Counted from the stretch's first letter, positions 11,260 through 24,220 are shown. The stretch is 64,000 nucleotides of DNA from Holothuria scabra (GCA_037179385.1 CM074190.1:7268284-7332283), one strand, 5' to 3'. Notes: generated by a model not told the origin, from the sequence alone. Numbers and translations: made by a program.

Positions 11260-14200
11260 ACCAAGATAAGTTTCTATTTTGTAGTAAGAACCATCGTAAA
11301 GGACGATGTACACTTAGTCTGTTAGTTCAGGTAGTTAAAATGGTGACGTGACCCCGGCCGCTCCACAGCAGACATGAATCATTGCTTAATGCATCCATGG
11401 AATTATGAGAACAGAATATAACAAATGGAGTGGTGAACCAATCTCAATTCCCATGACCAACTGGGTGAATTGGGCAACAAACGCCTAGAATCAAAAGAGA
11501 GAAATTTCCTCCAAAAAGAGTGTTTACAATGTTTCCTCCTACGAACGAATGAAATTCACCCAGAGTGTAGTGCAAATTCACTACAAAGAGAGTCTTATTT
11601 CATTCCATTTTTGGAAAATATCTCTTTATTTGTAGTTAATGTTCAGTCCCCTCCCGTGAATTTCACTCGTAATTTAACTATTTTTATTGAAGAGGCAATG
11701 AAGTCTGTATTGGTTATTTGGTCAAAACCTGAAACTATACGCTACCGTATTTGACAACATTGTCATGATAAAGTTGGCTAAAAATTCAATTGAACGTATT
11801 TAAAATCCTAAAATATGTTACAACAATTGCAAAATAAATCCACATAGTTAAACTCCCATTATTAGTTATACTGTTGAGCTGAGATTTGAAGTTTTAAGTT
11901 TATTCTTTCAATTTAAAATGGTAGATTGCGGAACAGAAGAAGATTGTGGTTTCATTTTTTGCTACTCAAATTATCCCTCCTTATATTTCTTTGCTTCCCC
12001 AAAAGACACTGTACATCGCTCCAAAATGTAATCATATCACTATAAGGTGACTTGATTATAAAGCATGATTTGTTTAACTTGCCATGCAATAAAACAAGGA
12101 ACTTCAAATTCATATGATAACAATTATTTCAGAATAAACAAAACTTGGGTTATGTGCGCTGTACAAGTGTAAGACTTAACAAATAATTTCCTTTTGAACA
12201 TCTGCATAAAATGAATACATGTTAACATTTTAAATCAGTAACGAAACAAGCTTATGCAACGGGAATTGGATTGAATAAGATCCGATCAACCTCTGAATCA
12301 CGAGTTTTGTAATTCTTGAAGGCACAATCTAAAGCTTTGCTCGCACCTTTTACTACCTGGATTACGCGGAAATACAAAGACATATTTTTACTTTGTCTTC
12401 AACTTTGATAAATATTATCACTGGGTTTTGAGTATTTGTCTACCTCGGTACAAGAATTTAAGTTTTTCGTACTTTCGCTTGAGTCAAACCACGCCCTTGT
12501 TAGACTTAGGGCAAGTCCCAATGAACTTCTTAAACTGTGTTTCAAAGACAGTCACACCTTGGGTAATTGACAAATAGATACTAAATCAAAGATCACTGTA
12601 TTCATCGGACGGACTCCGCCATATTCGAAATTGTCTACAATAGCAGCAGATTAGTGACTTTCTGCCAATATATCTTAGCATGTAACTTTGCTTATCTGAA
12701 ATATTCAAATTTTAGCAAAGGCCCACAGGCTAGGTGAAATGCCAAAATACAGCCTGAAGTGGATGTTTCAGACCCTGTTCTCTGGTATACTGTCCGTCTT
12801 GTGCGGAACAGACTTAAAGTAATATCTGCATAACCAAGAAAAAATTACCCTTGTAGCTTTTGCTTTACACCTTCCTCATAGGCTGTAATGTAGACGATCC
12901 TCCTGTAAGGATAGACTTTTCTATAAACAAATGCGCTTGTCCTACCTCTCCATTCGAATATCTGTACGTTATCATTTTATTCAACTTACTCCAATCAACC
13001 ACACGTTAACTGAGTATTTAATAAAACTAATGAATTCAGCCCCCTCCCCCCTTACCATGCCGAACAAATATTGAGCCCTTTGCACTGTTTTTACAGATAC
13101 CCTAGCTTGCAAAGGTTGAAAGCTCTGGTAGGACAGCTATATCAAAAGGGTGATGCTCCAACTAGCTTTTAAATTTTTCAAACAGGACATTTTGCCACTG
13201 ACGGGCTCTAACGTCACCTCCCCTATCCCCTCCAACGCCCCCCCCCCACACGCCCACAAACTTTTACACGATTCACCAATGCTGCGAAAATAGTCACAGA
13301 CTGAAAAATTAACCATGCAAACCACGCTGTAGTATTAAAGAGTTACGAGCTTTTTATTAAATCATTGAAACATGCATGGGAAACGGCACACAAATCTGAA
13401 AGCCTATGAGGAAAATTTTAATGCAAGCATTTTACCGCTTTTTCCAAAGAAACCAGACGCACTTTACATACTATCTCCGTCAACTCACATGGATGAGTTC
13501 AATGTTGCATTTATTTCCATATCGCTAGGGTATTTGTGGTGGTATTCTATTCTATTCTATTCGTAGTGTTCTTTAGGCTGCATTTTCCACCAAAGTTGCA
13601 TTTAGACATCTCAATGAATTCCTAATATGCTTACCGACCTTCAACTTGGGCGGCAATTCCCCTAAACATAAAATTTCCTACAAACCAGGGCAAATCACAC
13701 ATTTTATCTCTGAAAGGAGAGTGATGTGAACTTTTGTACCGATTTCTTTTTTTCTTTAAGATATAGCGGGAGTAAAACTATAAATAGTGTCACAAAAAGC
13801 CCGACAACACGAAACGAGGTAGAGTGCGCTTGTATGAATAATGCATATCATGAAGTCTCTGCACTATCTTACACTGAAACCTTTACACGCAAGTTTACAA
13901 AACTAGAGTGTCAGGGTGACAAGCAATTCGTCGAGTCACACGACACATCCCATTGAAATGGGGATCATATGTGTTAAGCATGTGGCGGAGTGAATTAATC
14001 TTTTAGGATAATTACTATAAGAAGTTTATGGATCCTAGTAGAAGCCATAAAAACCATTGCTGCCTTAACCGATTGCTATCACAGACAAAAGTTGCTAAGA
14101 TACGAATGTGTTATTTATCGACAAATGTTTCCGTAAGTGCTGCACATTTTAGTTCAATGTCACATATAATTCGTATGATATCGTTTAGCTACACTAAAAG

Positions 14201-15030
14201 GATTTTATATTAACGAGATATTACGTGGGACCTATGATTGTGAAAAGGTCTTTTTCAAATAGGAGTAAAATATTTTTTGTTTGAGTAGTTAAAAGTATAT
14301 TGCTAAAGTCTTCTGGTGAAACCTACCTTGGGTTTGTATAGAGTTCAATGTAATAGCATATGCAATTAATTACCATATCTGCTTTTTTATGTAAGCCAAT
14401 GATTTCACTTCTCAAAAAATTAAGAACTGTAGATTTATTTCCACTCTACGATTCCACGTGGTTAGCCACACCCACTGCCCGGTAATAAAATCAAGAGTCA
14501 CTACCTCGGTTATCACATGCGTCTCAGCTGGCTGTACGTACTACACTACATATTTTAACCCGGCAGTCAAGAAAAGGAAGGCCTTGTGATAAAAGTGAAA
14601 GTACCCTACTTTGATTTAAAAATGCCTATATCAGTCCCACAGCCATACACAAGGTAATGAAAGGGCGAAATTGTTACTAAAGAAGGCGAAAATAATTTCT
14701 GGGAATACTCAAGAATGTATTGGGTCAATGTAAACTTGATATATTCTGGGAGATTTAAGAGCATTTTTTCAGGATGCCTTGCCCGCCCCTTGCGCAGCCT
14801 ACCGAAAGTTATGATCGGTTGCATCTCTTGGGAAATGTATTTTAATAATGTAGGCGGTGGACGGTAGGATGGTGGGTATGGGGATATGGGAGGGACAGTA
14901 TCTTTTGGTATCTTTTGTTTATATTTTTATTTTAGTTTCTTTATCTCTCTGTCTCTGGAAAGGTCTTTTTGTTCAAACCTGATTGGGTTTTATGAGTACT
15001 TGCCAATTAATATTTTTATAATAAAACAAA
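11260..15030. other. Long stretch with no gene seen
   Basis: Nearly 3.8 kb of A+T-rich sequence with open frames up to 94 codons and no recognisable protein. It includes a C-rich patch at 13235-13250 and a small (TATTC)4 tract at 13543-13562. I looked for hAT-like ends around gccactg near 13184-13190 but found no partner. Confidence 0.5.
13543..13562 (+). repeat. (TATTC)4 microsatellite
   Basis: Four exact copies of the pentamer tattc. Too short to imply function. Confidence 0.8.
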
Positions 15031-15039
15031 TACCAACTA

Positions 15040-15285
15040 CATGTTCAAGGGTTAGGGTATCCGACTTGCAGTTGAAAGACATGGAATTCAAGTCCTGGCA
15101 GGGTCATACAAAAAATTAAAAAAGTGGAACCTTCTACTTGCCATTGTGCTTGGTGCTCAGCATATAAAGCAATGGAGTAGGGAAATAAAGGAAGTTACCC
15201 ACAGTTCGAAAAGAGACTGTGGCTGGTCCAAATGAAATCAATTGGTTAGAAACTTAACCGTATCTAACCAACTAACTAAAACAAA
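15040..15285 (+). mobile_element. tRNA-derived SINE, family 3, copy A
   Basis: The head resembles a tRNA: ggttagggtatccgacttgc fits a degraded A-box region and ggaattcaagtcc (15083-15095) is close to the pol III B-box GGTTCRANTCC. A body follows, ending in gtggctggtc and then aatcaattggttagaaactt. Equivalent head and tail blocks occur in reverse orientation at 31112-31343, and the tail alone at 23735-23830. SINEs of this design depend on LINE machinery. No target duplication was identified. Confidence 0.7.
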
Positions 15286-17130
15286 GAAGTGATAAAGGAA
15301 TGAGCACTGTTTTGCATACTTCTAAAAAAGTGGCTTTGGTTGACCTTGAAATGACGGGAAGATGTAACCTTACTTAACGTATTTATAGGAAGGTTGTGAA
15401 CTTGCAATGCATCATATGTATACGAAGCAGTCGGTTGGAAACTGAGCCGCAAAACTCTTACTTACTACAAAATCATGAGGCGAAAAAGAAAACATTTGAC
15501 ACAAAAAACAAAGTAAACTGGGCCAGGATCCGCTTAGGCAACTCTGGTGCCAAAAGACATAGTCAAGATTCCATTTCGTTTTAGGGGCGGATGAAATGGT
15601 GACCGATCCTCGTCCTGGCGGAGGGGGGGGGAAGGGTCTAAGGATCGTCACCCTTTCCTTTAGAAAATTGTGTTACGGAGGGCGGGACACGTGAAATAAG
15701 TGTTACGTTGCTACCTCCACTGTCGCGTTTCTGTTCCCTCTTTTCGAACCCTTTCCTTGTTTTTCCTCGTTTCATCTTCCTCTTACCCTATCATTTACGT
15801 GACCTAGTCACAAGTGGAGAAATATAAGTCCATTCCAGTGGTCAAATAGAGCAGTAGTCATACAAAATACCACCAGCTAGTTTGTTAAGAACCTTGCTGT
15901 TGCATCCATAATCTTATCACAGCTCCTAAAACAATCTCAACCCCTAAGACATCCTATTTGGCATTTTGTGGTTGGCTAGGTTGGCAAACGCACTGTTTCG
16001 TCTCCTATAACCAGGATAATGGAATACTCCAGGTTTTCTCTGTACGCCTGGACCAATAAAGACGATTTTGTGTGCTCGGTTCCAGAGCATTTTGACGATA
16101 CGATACTTATGAGCATACATTGAGCTTAGTTTCTTCTTGTAATTTCTACATGCACTTACGCTTTACATGCTTTTACGTGATGATTTTCATGGCAATTTTT
16201 ATGTGCATTTTAAGTACCGACTTGAGCAAACAGTAAAGTACGCATTTTCCAAAGTTTACTGCAGCCTACAGATTTTTTCACCTAGCTACAAAAAAGTAGT
16301 TGTCATGGAAATAACAGCATACTTTCATCACGAAATGTACGGTACTGTAATATATTGCTTCTTCGTTTAACGATTTGCTGTTTGCTTCATGAAAAGATTG
16401 ATGTAATGATGGAGCGGTAGGCGTTGCTAAATGTCACAAGTGTCTAAACTTCTTTTTTGATAAAAGCTAATGTGTTGTCATTTCTTGAATATTGCCACAG
16501 GGTTTGGAATATAAAATGATTTTCTATTACCTATGAGATCCTTTTGATACTAAGGTACCCCTGAAATATGCCTTCATGTGAACAGGAACTTGTAACAAAT
16601 GCCTTATGTGAACAAGGTCGTACTAGGAGAAAACGGACGCAATGGACCCAATCGACCCAATGGACCCGATGGGTCAAACCAGGGAGTTGTAACTCCTGGT
16701 AAAACATTTGAAGAAGATCAATGTCACAAAATCCTCCCCACTAAGATTTCTTTAAAAATTCCTTCAAGACTGTAACCCTTAACGTTAGGACAGGCAAGAT
16801 GCTGAATTGGCCTAGACTCTCAGCGGACGGAATGCGTGAACATGTATTTGCGCAATAGGGTTTCGTAAAGGATTCTCTTAGGCTTGTAAGGAAACGAAAG
16901 TATTAGGGACGTAAATAGCAGATAGAAAATCCCGGAAATTTGACACTTACAGCTAGGCCACAACGTCGAACATACCTGAACATTGTTTACATGTGCGAAC
17001 AAATATGTATGCCTACCTAGCAAACGTTTGCCCCACCCCCTGTTGTGAATTGTCTTCAATACACGTTTGATGCACTTACAACTGTCACGAAGACTGAAGT
17101 TACACCTCATTTATTTCCCAAAGGGTTTAG
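15286..17130. other. No gene seen; small local repeats
   Basis: Contains an inverted pair ggtgaccgatcct (15598-15610) and aggatcgtcacc (15640-15651) around a G-run, possibly a degraded hAT-like end. Elsewhere the sequence looks unique with frames up to 96 codons, none recognisable. Confidence 0.4.
16632..16700 (+). repeat. Short 9-bp tandem repeat plus palindrome
   Basis: From 16641 the units aatggaccc, aatcgaccc and aatggaccc follow directly, then a partial gatgggtca. Next to it, ccagggagttgtaactcctgg is a near-perfect hairpin with one bulged G. The combination is small and probably incidental. Confidence 0.6.
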
Positions 17131-17384
17131 TATACACGAATCCTATTAGAGCTTGTTTTTAGTGACTGTAGGCAGCCATTGGTGGGGTCCATCAGCCTTA
17201 AGCCGTCTTCATATATTGTCTACCTGAATTTTAAATCCTCATATTCAGGGCAGTTGAGAAAATCAAGATACACTTTAGTGTACAACGATCAATTTAACAG
17301 ATAAGGAAGGAAATTTAAAGATTAAAGGTGATGGACCCCAGTCATGGCCGACTGAAATCAGACCATCACTTGCTATCGTGCATA
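17131..17384 (-). mobile_element. TIR element, family 1 copy B (254 bp)
   Basis: Reverse-oriented copy of the element at 356-617. The left end reads tatacacgaatcctattaga, and the right end in reverse complement reads tatgcacgatagcaagtgat. The inner blocks cagccattggtggggtccat and aggtgatggaccccagtcat match copy A after inversion. No coding capacity; a TA target is suggested by TATA/CATA at the ends. Confidence 0.7.
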
Positions 17385-18087
17385 GAAACGTAGGTGCCTA
17401 CTCAGTAAATTACATGGAGTGCTTAGCATGTCGTTCGACGTTGCATCTTCTTGAAGGAATCCTTACTTAGTGTTTTCTTTTTACTTCTCTCCACATATGT
17501 TTCATATATACAAGTGAAACTATTATGCAAAGAGTTATAGATGCATGGCAGCATGGTGTGCATGTTCAAAATACAAAAATTGAGGTTAAGTCTAGAACAG
17601 CAATTTCCAAAGCGAAAACGGGTACTCTGAAAAAAGATCATTTACCCTACAACGCGTATAAATAGAAACAAATTTAAAGAATGATGTAGTTCGAATTATT
17701 TCCTTAATTAGATTGGTGTTCAAAGGTAACCACGTATTCATTGCTTCCAAACTCGATTTGTCTTCCGTGTTTATTTTTATCTCAATGCCTAAGCTGTGAT
17801 ATGATACCTCTAATTACTAATCCGAAAATGTATTTTATTTTGCAACTTGCATTTCATGATATCGTGTGAGTGTTGTTTTAAATCATCAAACTTCTCCTAC
17901 ACGTTTTTTTTATATTTTTCAATACGACACACGGAGTATCAAAGCTTTGCTGTGATCTTTAAAAATTAATGAACTAAACCTGACTATCTCGAACTGAAAT
18001 GTTTTTATGTATGATTTGAAAAGGTATATTTACATATTAGATTCGAGCTTTTTAAACATCATACGCCATATTAAGTTACTAAATTCA

Positions 18088-18357
18088 TTGACGAGATCCT
18101 AGGATTTCCCAGCCGGTTGACTATGGATGGTATTATTTAGCTGGACTTATTTGGAGTCCATCAGCTTTAATCTTTCAAATAATTTGCATACCTGTATCTT
18201 GGGTAATTGTGCATTGAAATACTTCTTGATCCCCTCAATTTCACTGAATAGGAAGGTTTAAAATAAAATGTAGACCACAAAATGGCCGCCCGATGTAAAG
18301 CTGATGAACGCCACTAGTGACCGACATCAGTCACTAGATGCCATAGGATTCGATTTT
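18088..18357. mobile_element. TIR element, family 1 copy C (diverged)
   Basis: Carries the same subterminal words as copies A and B: tttggagtccatcagcttta on the left, and cagtcactagatgccatagg next to attcgattttac on the right. The outer tips are more decayed than in the other copies (ttgacgagatcctaggattt versus taaaatcgaatcctatggca in reverse complement). Boundaries are good to perhaps 5-10 bp. Confidence 0.55.
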
Positions 18358-18893
18358 ACGGTGAGTCGTATGGTGGGTGACGAAATAGAGGATATGCAAA
18401 GTAATCCTTAGGTAACGTTGTTATCTAAATGGATTATTGTATCAAACTTTAATGTAATATTTGTTGTAATTTTAAAGGAATTTTCCAGAAAGAAATACCA
18501 TTGCTTCCAAAATATGCCGGAAAATTTTTCTCTTTCAGATGGGTAAAACTCCATCTGAATAGCTTAAAAGTGTTCTGAAGATACTGATTTTCAAAGAAAT
18601 GCGGAGTTTCTTGAAATGTAGTGTTGTATTGGAAATCTGAAACATTATCGCGACGATTGGTTTCGATTTATTTCAGATTCTGACGCCTCTTCGGGCAATA
18701 TGAAACAATATTTTTACCGTAGTACACACATGCTGTAGCGTTAGGCTATCTACAAAAAGTATTCAAACGTTTCAGCATTATCAAATTTCAAGATCAAACG
18801 GGACATGTAATTACAAAGAAAAACAAAAGAAATCTGATAAAATGTGCCCATACTACATAACTTTCTGTGGCTTTATAGAATAGTGGAGGTATT

Positions 18894-19124
18894 TTAACCC
18901 TTTACCGTTGTTTGGGTCCTTTTGGACCCAGACGGAGAGCTGGAAAATTGTCAGTAGCTACCCGAAAATTCGGCCACAACAACGAGAGAGACAATAGTTT
19001 AAGGTCACGGGGTCAATAGCCTACGGAAGCTGATGCAGGGCGTGCTACGTCCGCTTTTCCGCCCACTCCCATGCGCGCAAATATGCCCCGATTGGAACAC
19101 AGCGGTAAACTGGTAAAGGGTTAA
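18894..19124. mobile_element. piggyBac-type MITE (231 bp including TTAA)
   Basis: The element is bounded by TTAA on both sides (18894-18897 and 19121-19124). Its tips are CCCTTTACC on the left and GGTAAAGGG on the right, exact inverted repeats of 9 bp. TTAA target plus a CCC tip is the signature of piggyBac elements. Just inside the left tip, tgggtcc/ggacCCA at 913-930 of the 18-kb block form a 7-bp hairpin with a TTTT loop, a subterminal palindrome of the kind seen in this superfamily. There is no transposase, so it is non-autonomous. Confidence 0.8.
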
Positions 19125-21850
19125 ACAAAAATAACATCTAAAAGTGAGATGTCTTGAGTTCGGAAAAAGTTATTACAACATTTTTGGGGGAGATTACGGA
19201 CTGCAATATTTTTGTCTTGCAAGACCTTAATGAAAGGTCAATTTCAATATTCCTAAAATTTTTGTGTTGAAACTTGTATCGTGTCTTCAATTTATATCAG
19301 CGATCAATCAAACTACACTTCAACGATGAATGAATGATAGCCCTTTGGTAATTTTACGAACCGAAAGTTGGCCTCAAAACACAAATGGATTAAAACCCTT
19401 GGTATATTCGAGATACCCAGAAATGTCAACTATAATACTACATATTTACTTGATAAATGTAAGACATACGGGGCTGGCCAGGTTTCAATTCGTGATACAA
19501 AATTAGCTGCAACCACACCTGATTGTTTCAAAATATTTTTTACATGTCTGTAGATAACGTGTGAATTTGAGCACTTTTAGCATTTGCCTGTTCAAAGTGA
19601 TTCGCGGTTTGATCATGGTTTGACTATGGACTAAATCTTCTTGCTGTTATACAAAACAATAAAGTTATCTTTTAATATTCACATATTTATGTAACCTAAA
19701 TGTCTTAATACATTTCAAAATACCGTCAAAATGCAGTTTTGCACCACTTTTAACGGTTACATCATAACCATTGGGCTAAATACTTTTCGTTTCTGCCCGT
19801 GACAACTCTTGTTAAATTTTACCCATAAGCCATAATCAATCGCCTTCAAAGACGTACACAACTATTAGGGTACAACAACGCACAAGTTAAAGGGTTTTGT
19901 CTGGAGGAAAAAAACTTAAGAAGAAATAAGTTAATCATTTACTTTATAGCACCGATGAACAGACTGCAACAGAAATGGGTTAATCGGATCGAGAAAGAAA
20001 CGGCACTATACCATTTACCTAAAGGTGTTGATAGAGCCATACAGATAACCTGTTATTGGTAAAAATTTAGTGTACACTTTTTTGTATACATCTTCAGATG
20101 ACAAAGTCCCTTTTATATGAATTTTGTAAAACGGAAAATTCAAACCACAGATCAACTCTTACAAACTTTAAGGTATCATCCCCAAAACGTTTGAAAAACA
20201 ATGATTTAGTAAGTCAAATTGTCCATCATAGTCATTACATGTGGCCCACCGCTGCGAAAGGTTTGACAACCCTGGTCTAATTAAATCTTTTTTTAGTAGA
20301 AGTAAACTTGCAATTTCCCGAATTGATCAAGCTCATTACCCCAAGGATCTACTCGTTATTTCGGTGAAAATGGAATCAACATACTTCTGCTCCCAAAAAT
20401 AAAGTTGCGTCAAGTAAAACATTAAAAGTGGGCATCTTAAAAGACTTGGCGCATGAAAGCTGCATGAGAACCCACTCCTTGATTCTTCAATATGACTACG
20501 TAAACAAAACAACTCAAATGCATGTTCATCGTTGTAAGGTATGATCTCTCAATAATAGATGTGGTTTATCCAATGGTAAAAAAAAAACACTTAGCAAAAC
20601 GTTTTTTTTATACACCTGTTTCAAGTGTGGGAAGTGTCAGAATGTATTCAAAAGCACAAAGTGGAGCAGGGTGAGACTAAATGCAAATAGGGTACTAATT
20701 ATTCATTTCGTGTTCAAATACGTGACCCATCTTGTGCTATATATGACTTGCAAATGGCAAGTAAATACATTGGACAAAATCTCTCACGAAGACCTCTCGC
20801 TTACCTCTTTAATGATCATTTCTTTAAGGGCCAACTTGCTCTTGTTTAAGTGATCCAAACGGCTAATTTTTTTCAGCGCAAGCTTACGCGGACTCTAATG
20901 AAAGTTCCATTTTATGTAAGAGACAGAGGGCATATTTATGAACCTAAAATGGGTTTACGGTAAGTTTTCATTTTCCTTGTCAAACTGATTTTGTCTTCTC
21001 TTCAGGAGAATATTTCTCAAATGAATGAAAGGAGAATTTGTCCTAGTTTTGAAATTTAAGAATAAAACATACACTTCGGTATACTACTTAATACTGCATA
21101 GGGATTATTTGCCGGAATGTCTTCAGGTTATTTGCTTTGCAGTTCTTTCTGTGTGCGTGTCTTCGCCGCGTGTTGACAAGCTGCATGAGGAGAAATGTTC
21201 AACTAGTTTTAAGAAATACATTCGATGTCGTTTGAGCTGATGACGTTCCGACGCGATTCAACCAAAAACGGAATTAGATCAAAAGTTTTCAAACATGCTT
21301 ATTATTTTACCCTGTTCCCTAGTCTTATATACAATATGATACTATTAAAAACTTAGGCCTAGCATGATAGCAAAGTTAGGGCATTTACTAAACTAATAGA
21401 TGGTTGAATTGCAATTCTAAAATATGAAAGTCAGTGTATAGTTGAGCAGTTGAAGAAGCGGGTGTCTGTACGATATATATGTTTTCACTATAAATATAAT
21501 GTATACAAAGATAAGTGGCGAGTGACAACAGTACGAAAATGTCCAATAAGAAGGTGGAGATTTCTCTTACAGAGGTGTATAGTAACACTTTGGTTGTACG
21601 ATATGCAGTTGCTGATGGTCTTTCATTAATTCATTAACTTCATTACCGACTTTAAGATTTATAGGAAAAACTAAGGTTGGAATTCCAAAGAATTCTGTTG
21701 ACCTCCAATAGAGTCATTGTCGAGATGGAAGAAGAATGGTCAGTAGTATACGTAATAGCCATTCCGACTCCAAAGTTGTGTAGCGTCACACTAGTAAATA
21801 GGAGAAACACTCTCAATTTCATGATATTCTCTTTATTAATTTTCGATCTG
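19125..21850. other. No gene or clear repeat seen
   Basis: About 2.7 kb of A+T-rich sequence with frames of 60-71 codons. There are poly-A and poly-T runs near 20577-20612 but no element ends. Confidence 0.5.
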
Positions 21851-21897
21851 ACCTCGATCATCTTCAGACATAGTCTATGTCTGAAGATGATCGAGGT
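21851..21897. repeat. 47-bp perfect hairpin (23-bp arms, 1-base centre)
   Basis: The left arm (21851-21873, starting acctcgatcatcttcagaca) is the exact reverse complement of the right arm (21875-21897, ending tctgaagatgatcgaggt) around a single T. Frames on opposite strands (21652-21906 and 21677-21934) therefore encode nearly the same peptide stretch here, a consequence of the symmetry and not evidence for coding. The perfect arms imply a recent origin or gene conversion between arms. Confidence 0.9.
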
Positions 21898-23378
21898 ACT
21901 GCGCATTATCAGTTACATCCAGTGTCCAAACTGAAACGTGCTAACGTCACGTGCATGATCTCTATACTTTTTGGACCGCGGATCAGTGGTCGGGTGGTAC
22001 CGGGAAAGCTTTGTAGTTTCTTGCAGTTAACAGATATAGCTGCAAATGTATGTTGATGTGTAGAATTTTCCATAAAAATATTCTTTATTATATTTCCTCC
22101 ATTGTGGGAGAGGGTGCAGGTGTCTCCTCACCCCCTCCCCTACCAACGGTTGGCCGCTCCCTGCATACACCCGACTTTTCCTTAACATAAATTTCAATCA
22201 AATTAACTTGAGAGCAAATATGTGAAAATATTCTGGAACTCTCGAGCCCTGGATGCTTTATTGGTGGGAATCAATTAGTCATAAGCTCTCTGTTTACATT
22301 ACGCCTAAATCTCTGGTCTATACTCTTTTGTCCTACGCCTTGAAAAAAAAACTCTTTCACAGATGGTGCAATCCCCAAACTCAATGGAAAAATACCATAA
22401 ATTCAAAATACCAAGACAAATCTTCCTCCTAGTATTTCTCTTATGCATATATGAGGGTAAAATGTGTTGTCTGTAGTAGGAGGTTCGCTCAAGGTGTACT
22501 TGATGGGAAGACTTTATTTTGATCTTCCTGACAAATGCGAAAAACGAAATGTCTCTGGAGCTACGTTCCGCTGATTGCACTTGCTTGATGCAAAAGATAG
22601 TCCTACAGCACGTTCTCTGACTGAATTGCACGTATTAAACCTGAATCTTATTGGTTTTACATCATTCATCAATACTGCTGAAAGGGAATAAATCCGTTTT
22701 CCATAAATCCGTCTACCGATATGAGTGCTGCTATTCGTAACGTTGGTCCCAGAAGTACGAATTGCACCGTTTTCGATCGATGGTTAACCCCGTGAGATTC
22801 TCGCGAACGTTAAAAGGAAAAAGGATAGTTGCTAGATAAGTTGTTAATTCCCTTCCTGACATGCAATCCGTGATTTCATCTCTTAAAGGAAACATTGCAC
22901 TTGAGGTATCGAAATCCGTATAAGTTTTAATCGTGATTGATTTATGTAGGATGATTGACAATTGGTGAACAACTTCCTTTTAAGAAATTTTTACTTCCAA
23001 ATATTCAACACTTTAACCTTCCTAAACACTCCTCTATTTTTCCTGTGCCAAACTGAAGCATTTCAAGGATTTTTTTAGATACACTGTGGGCCATGCTCGC
23101 ACAAATACATGAGTACCGCAGACTGATACGACCTCGCCTGTAAGTCATAATATAGTGTTAACGTACCGAAAATACTAATGAAACCGCCAACTTCAACCGA
23201 AATAGAATTTCAGTTTGAAATAATGCTTTTCTGTGGCGTGTCATCAATATTTCCAAGGCTTATTACTTCTTCAGAATTATTAACATTTTCCGATGATATA
23301 AATTACTTTCTTCCGGTGAAGGTTTCGAAGGAATATTCACTATGTACTAACGAGGTATTTTTTACTTTTAATAGCGTT
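21898..23378. other. No gene seen
   Basis: Includes a G/C-skewed inverted patch at 22108-22140 (gggagagggtg and caccccctcccc). A 108-codon frame on the minus strand at 22305-22631 is rich in basic residues and Ser but shows no domain I recognise and no support such as a second exon. I regard it as chance. Confidence 0.4.
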
Positions 23379-23436
23379 CTAAATATTCAAACACCTTTAC
23401 TTGCTCTCTAAATATTCAAACACCTTTACTTGCTCT
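23379..23436 (+). repeat. Exact tandem duplication, 29 bp x2
   Basis: The unit begins ctaaatattcaaacaccttt and is repeated without a mismatch at 23379-23407 and 23408-23436. The identity suggests a recent slippage or unequal-exchange event. It could also be an assembly join. Confidence 0.9.
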
Positions 23437-23734
23437 CAAATTCTATCAGATCAATGTCTTCATTCCGTCCTCCTGTCTTTGTATCTTTTATTTTCCTTCA
23501 CAATGTCAGAATGTCTGGGTGACATTTTTAGGAGAATACATCAACAGATGGTACTGTTTAATAATTTGGTCATTGTTGTAAGGTTGCAAGAAAATGAATT
23601 AATGATGTGTATGCCGATACTGTAAAGAATCGGTATTGTAAAACTCAGTTAAACACGTGTTTATTGATAGTGACCATGGTCAACGATCGTTCCAATAAGA
23701 GTTTGGCACCTTAAGGAATTAAAGAGTTTCAATT

Positions 23735-23830
23735 GCTGGATGGAGTTTAACGACTCAGTTTCTAACCAATTGGTGTTAGTCAGACCGGGTCGACACAGTG
23801 ACTGCCACACCAATCTATTCTATTGAACTG
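23735..23830 (-). mobile_element. tRNA-derived SINE, family 3, truncated copy
   Basis: Only the tail half is present. In reverse complement it reads cggtctgactaacaccaatt, then ggttagaaactgagtcgtta, then a final aactccatccagc. This matches the tail of the full copies at 15040-15285 and 31112-31343. The tRNA-like head is missing, consistent with 5' truncation on insertion. Confidence 0.6.
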
Positions 23831-24148
23831 TGATGTTTCCCTTTCAGAGCAAAATTTGCAAGGAAAAACTCGTAGAGTTATTTTGTAATGATTCCTAGCA
23901 GGTTTTGAGACTTGCCAACCGAGCAAGCTGCTTGCTCAATACCATCCTGTGTGGAGGACGCAGTAGTTTCATGCAAAATTCATGTAAAATATATAGTGTC
24001 TGTTCTTTTCTGAGTAACGAGTGATTTTTATAATTATGGAAGGGCGTCAGCCTGGTTTGTGAATGGGGCTGGGCGCAAAAATTTTTCAACAGCCAGAATT
24101 CTGGATCTGTCCCGAACTGGACTTGTCTGCGTCTGCAAGGAACCCTCC

Positions 24149-24220
24149 CACACGAACACAAGCGCACACGTATACGCGCACACACAAATACGCACAAACT
24201 CACATTGACACGCACATGCA
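24149..24220 (+). repeat. CA-rich low-complexity tract
   Basis: Interrupted (CA)n with many CG-containing variants (acacgcgcac type units). A 119-codon and a 69-codon frame on the minus strand, rich in Cys, Val and Arg, are produced by this tract and should not be read as proteins. Confidence 0.75.

Noticed and set aside
13184..13330. Possible hAT end around gccactg with nearby C-runs
   Set aside because: No inverted partner and no 8-bp duplication could be found on either side.
21652..21934. Two frames on opposite strands encoding nearly the same peptide stretch
   Set aside because: The shared peptide comes from the perfect palindrome at 21851-21897, which reads the same on both strands.
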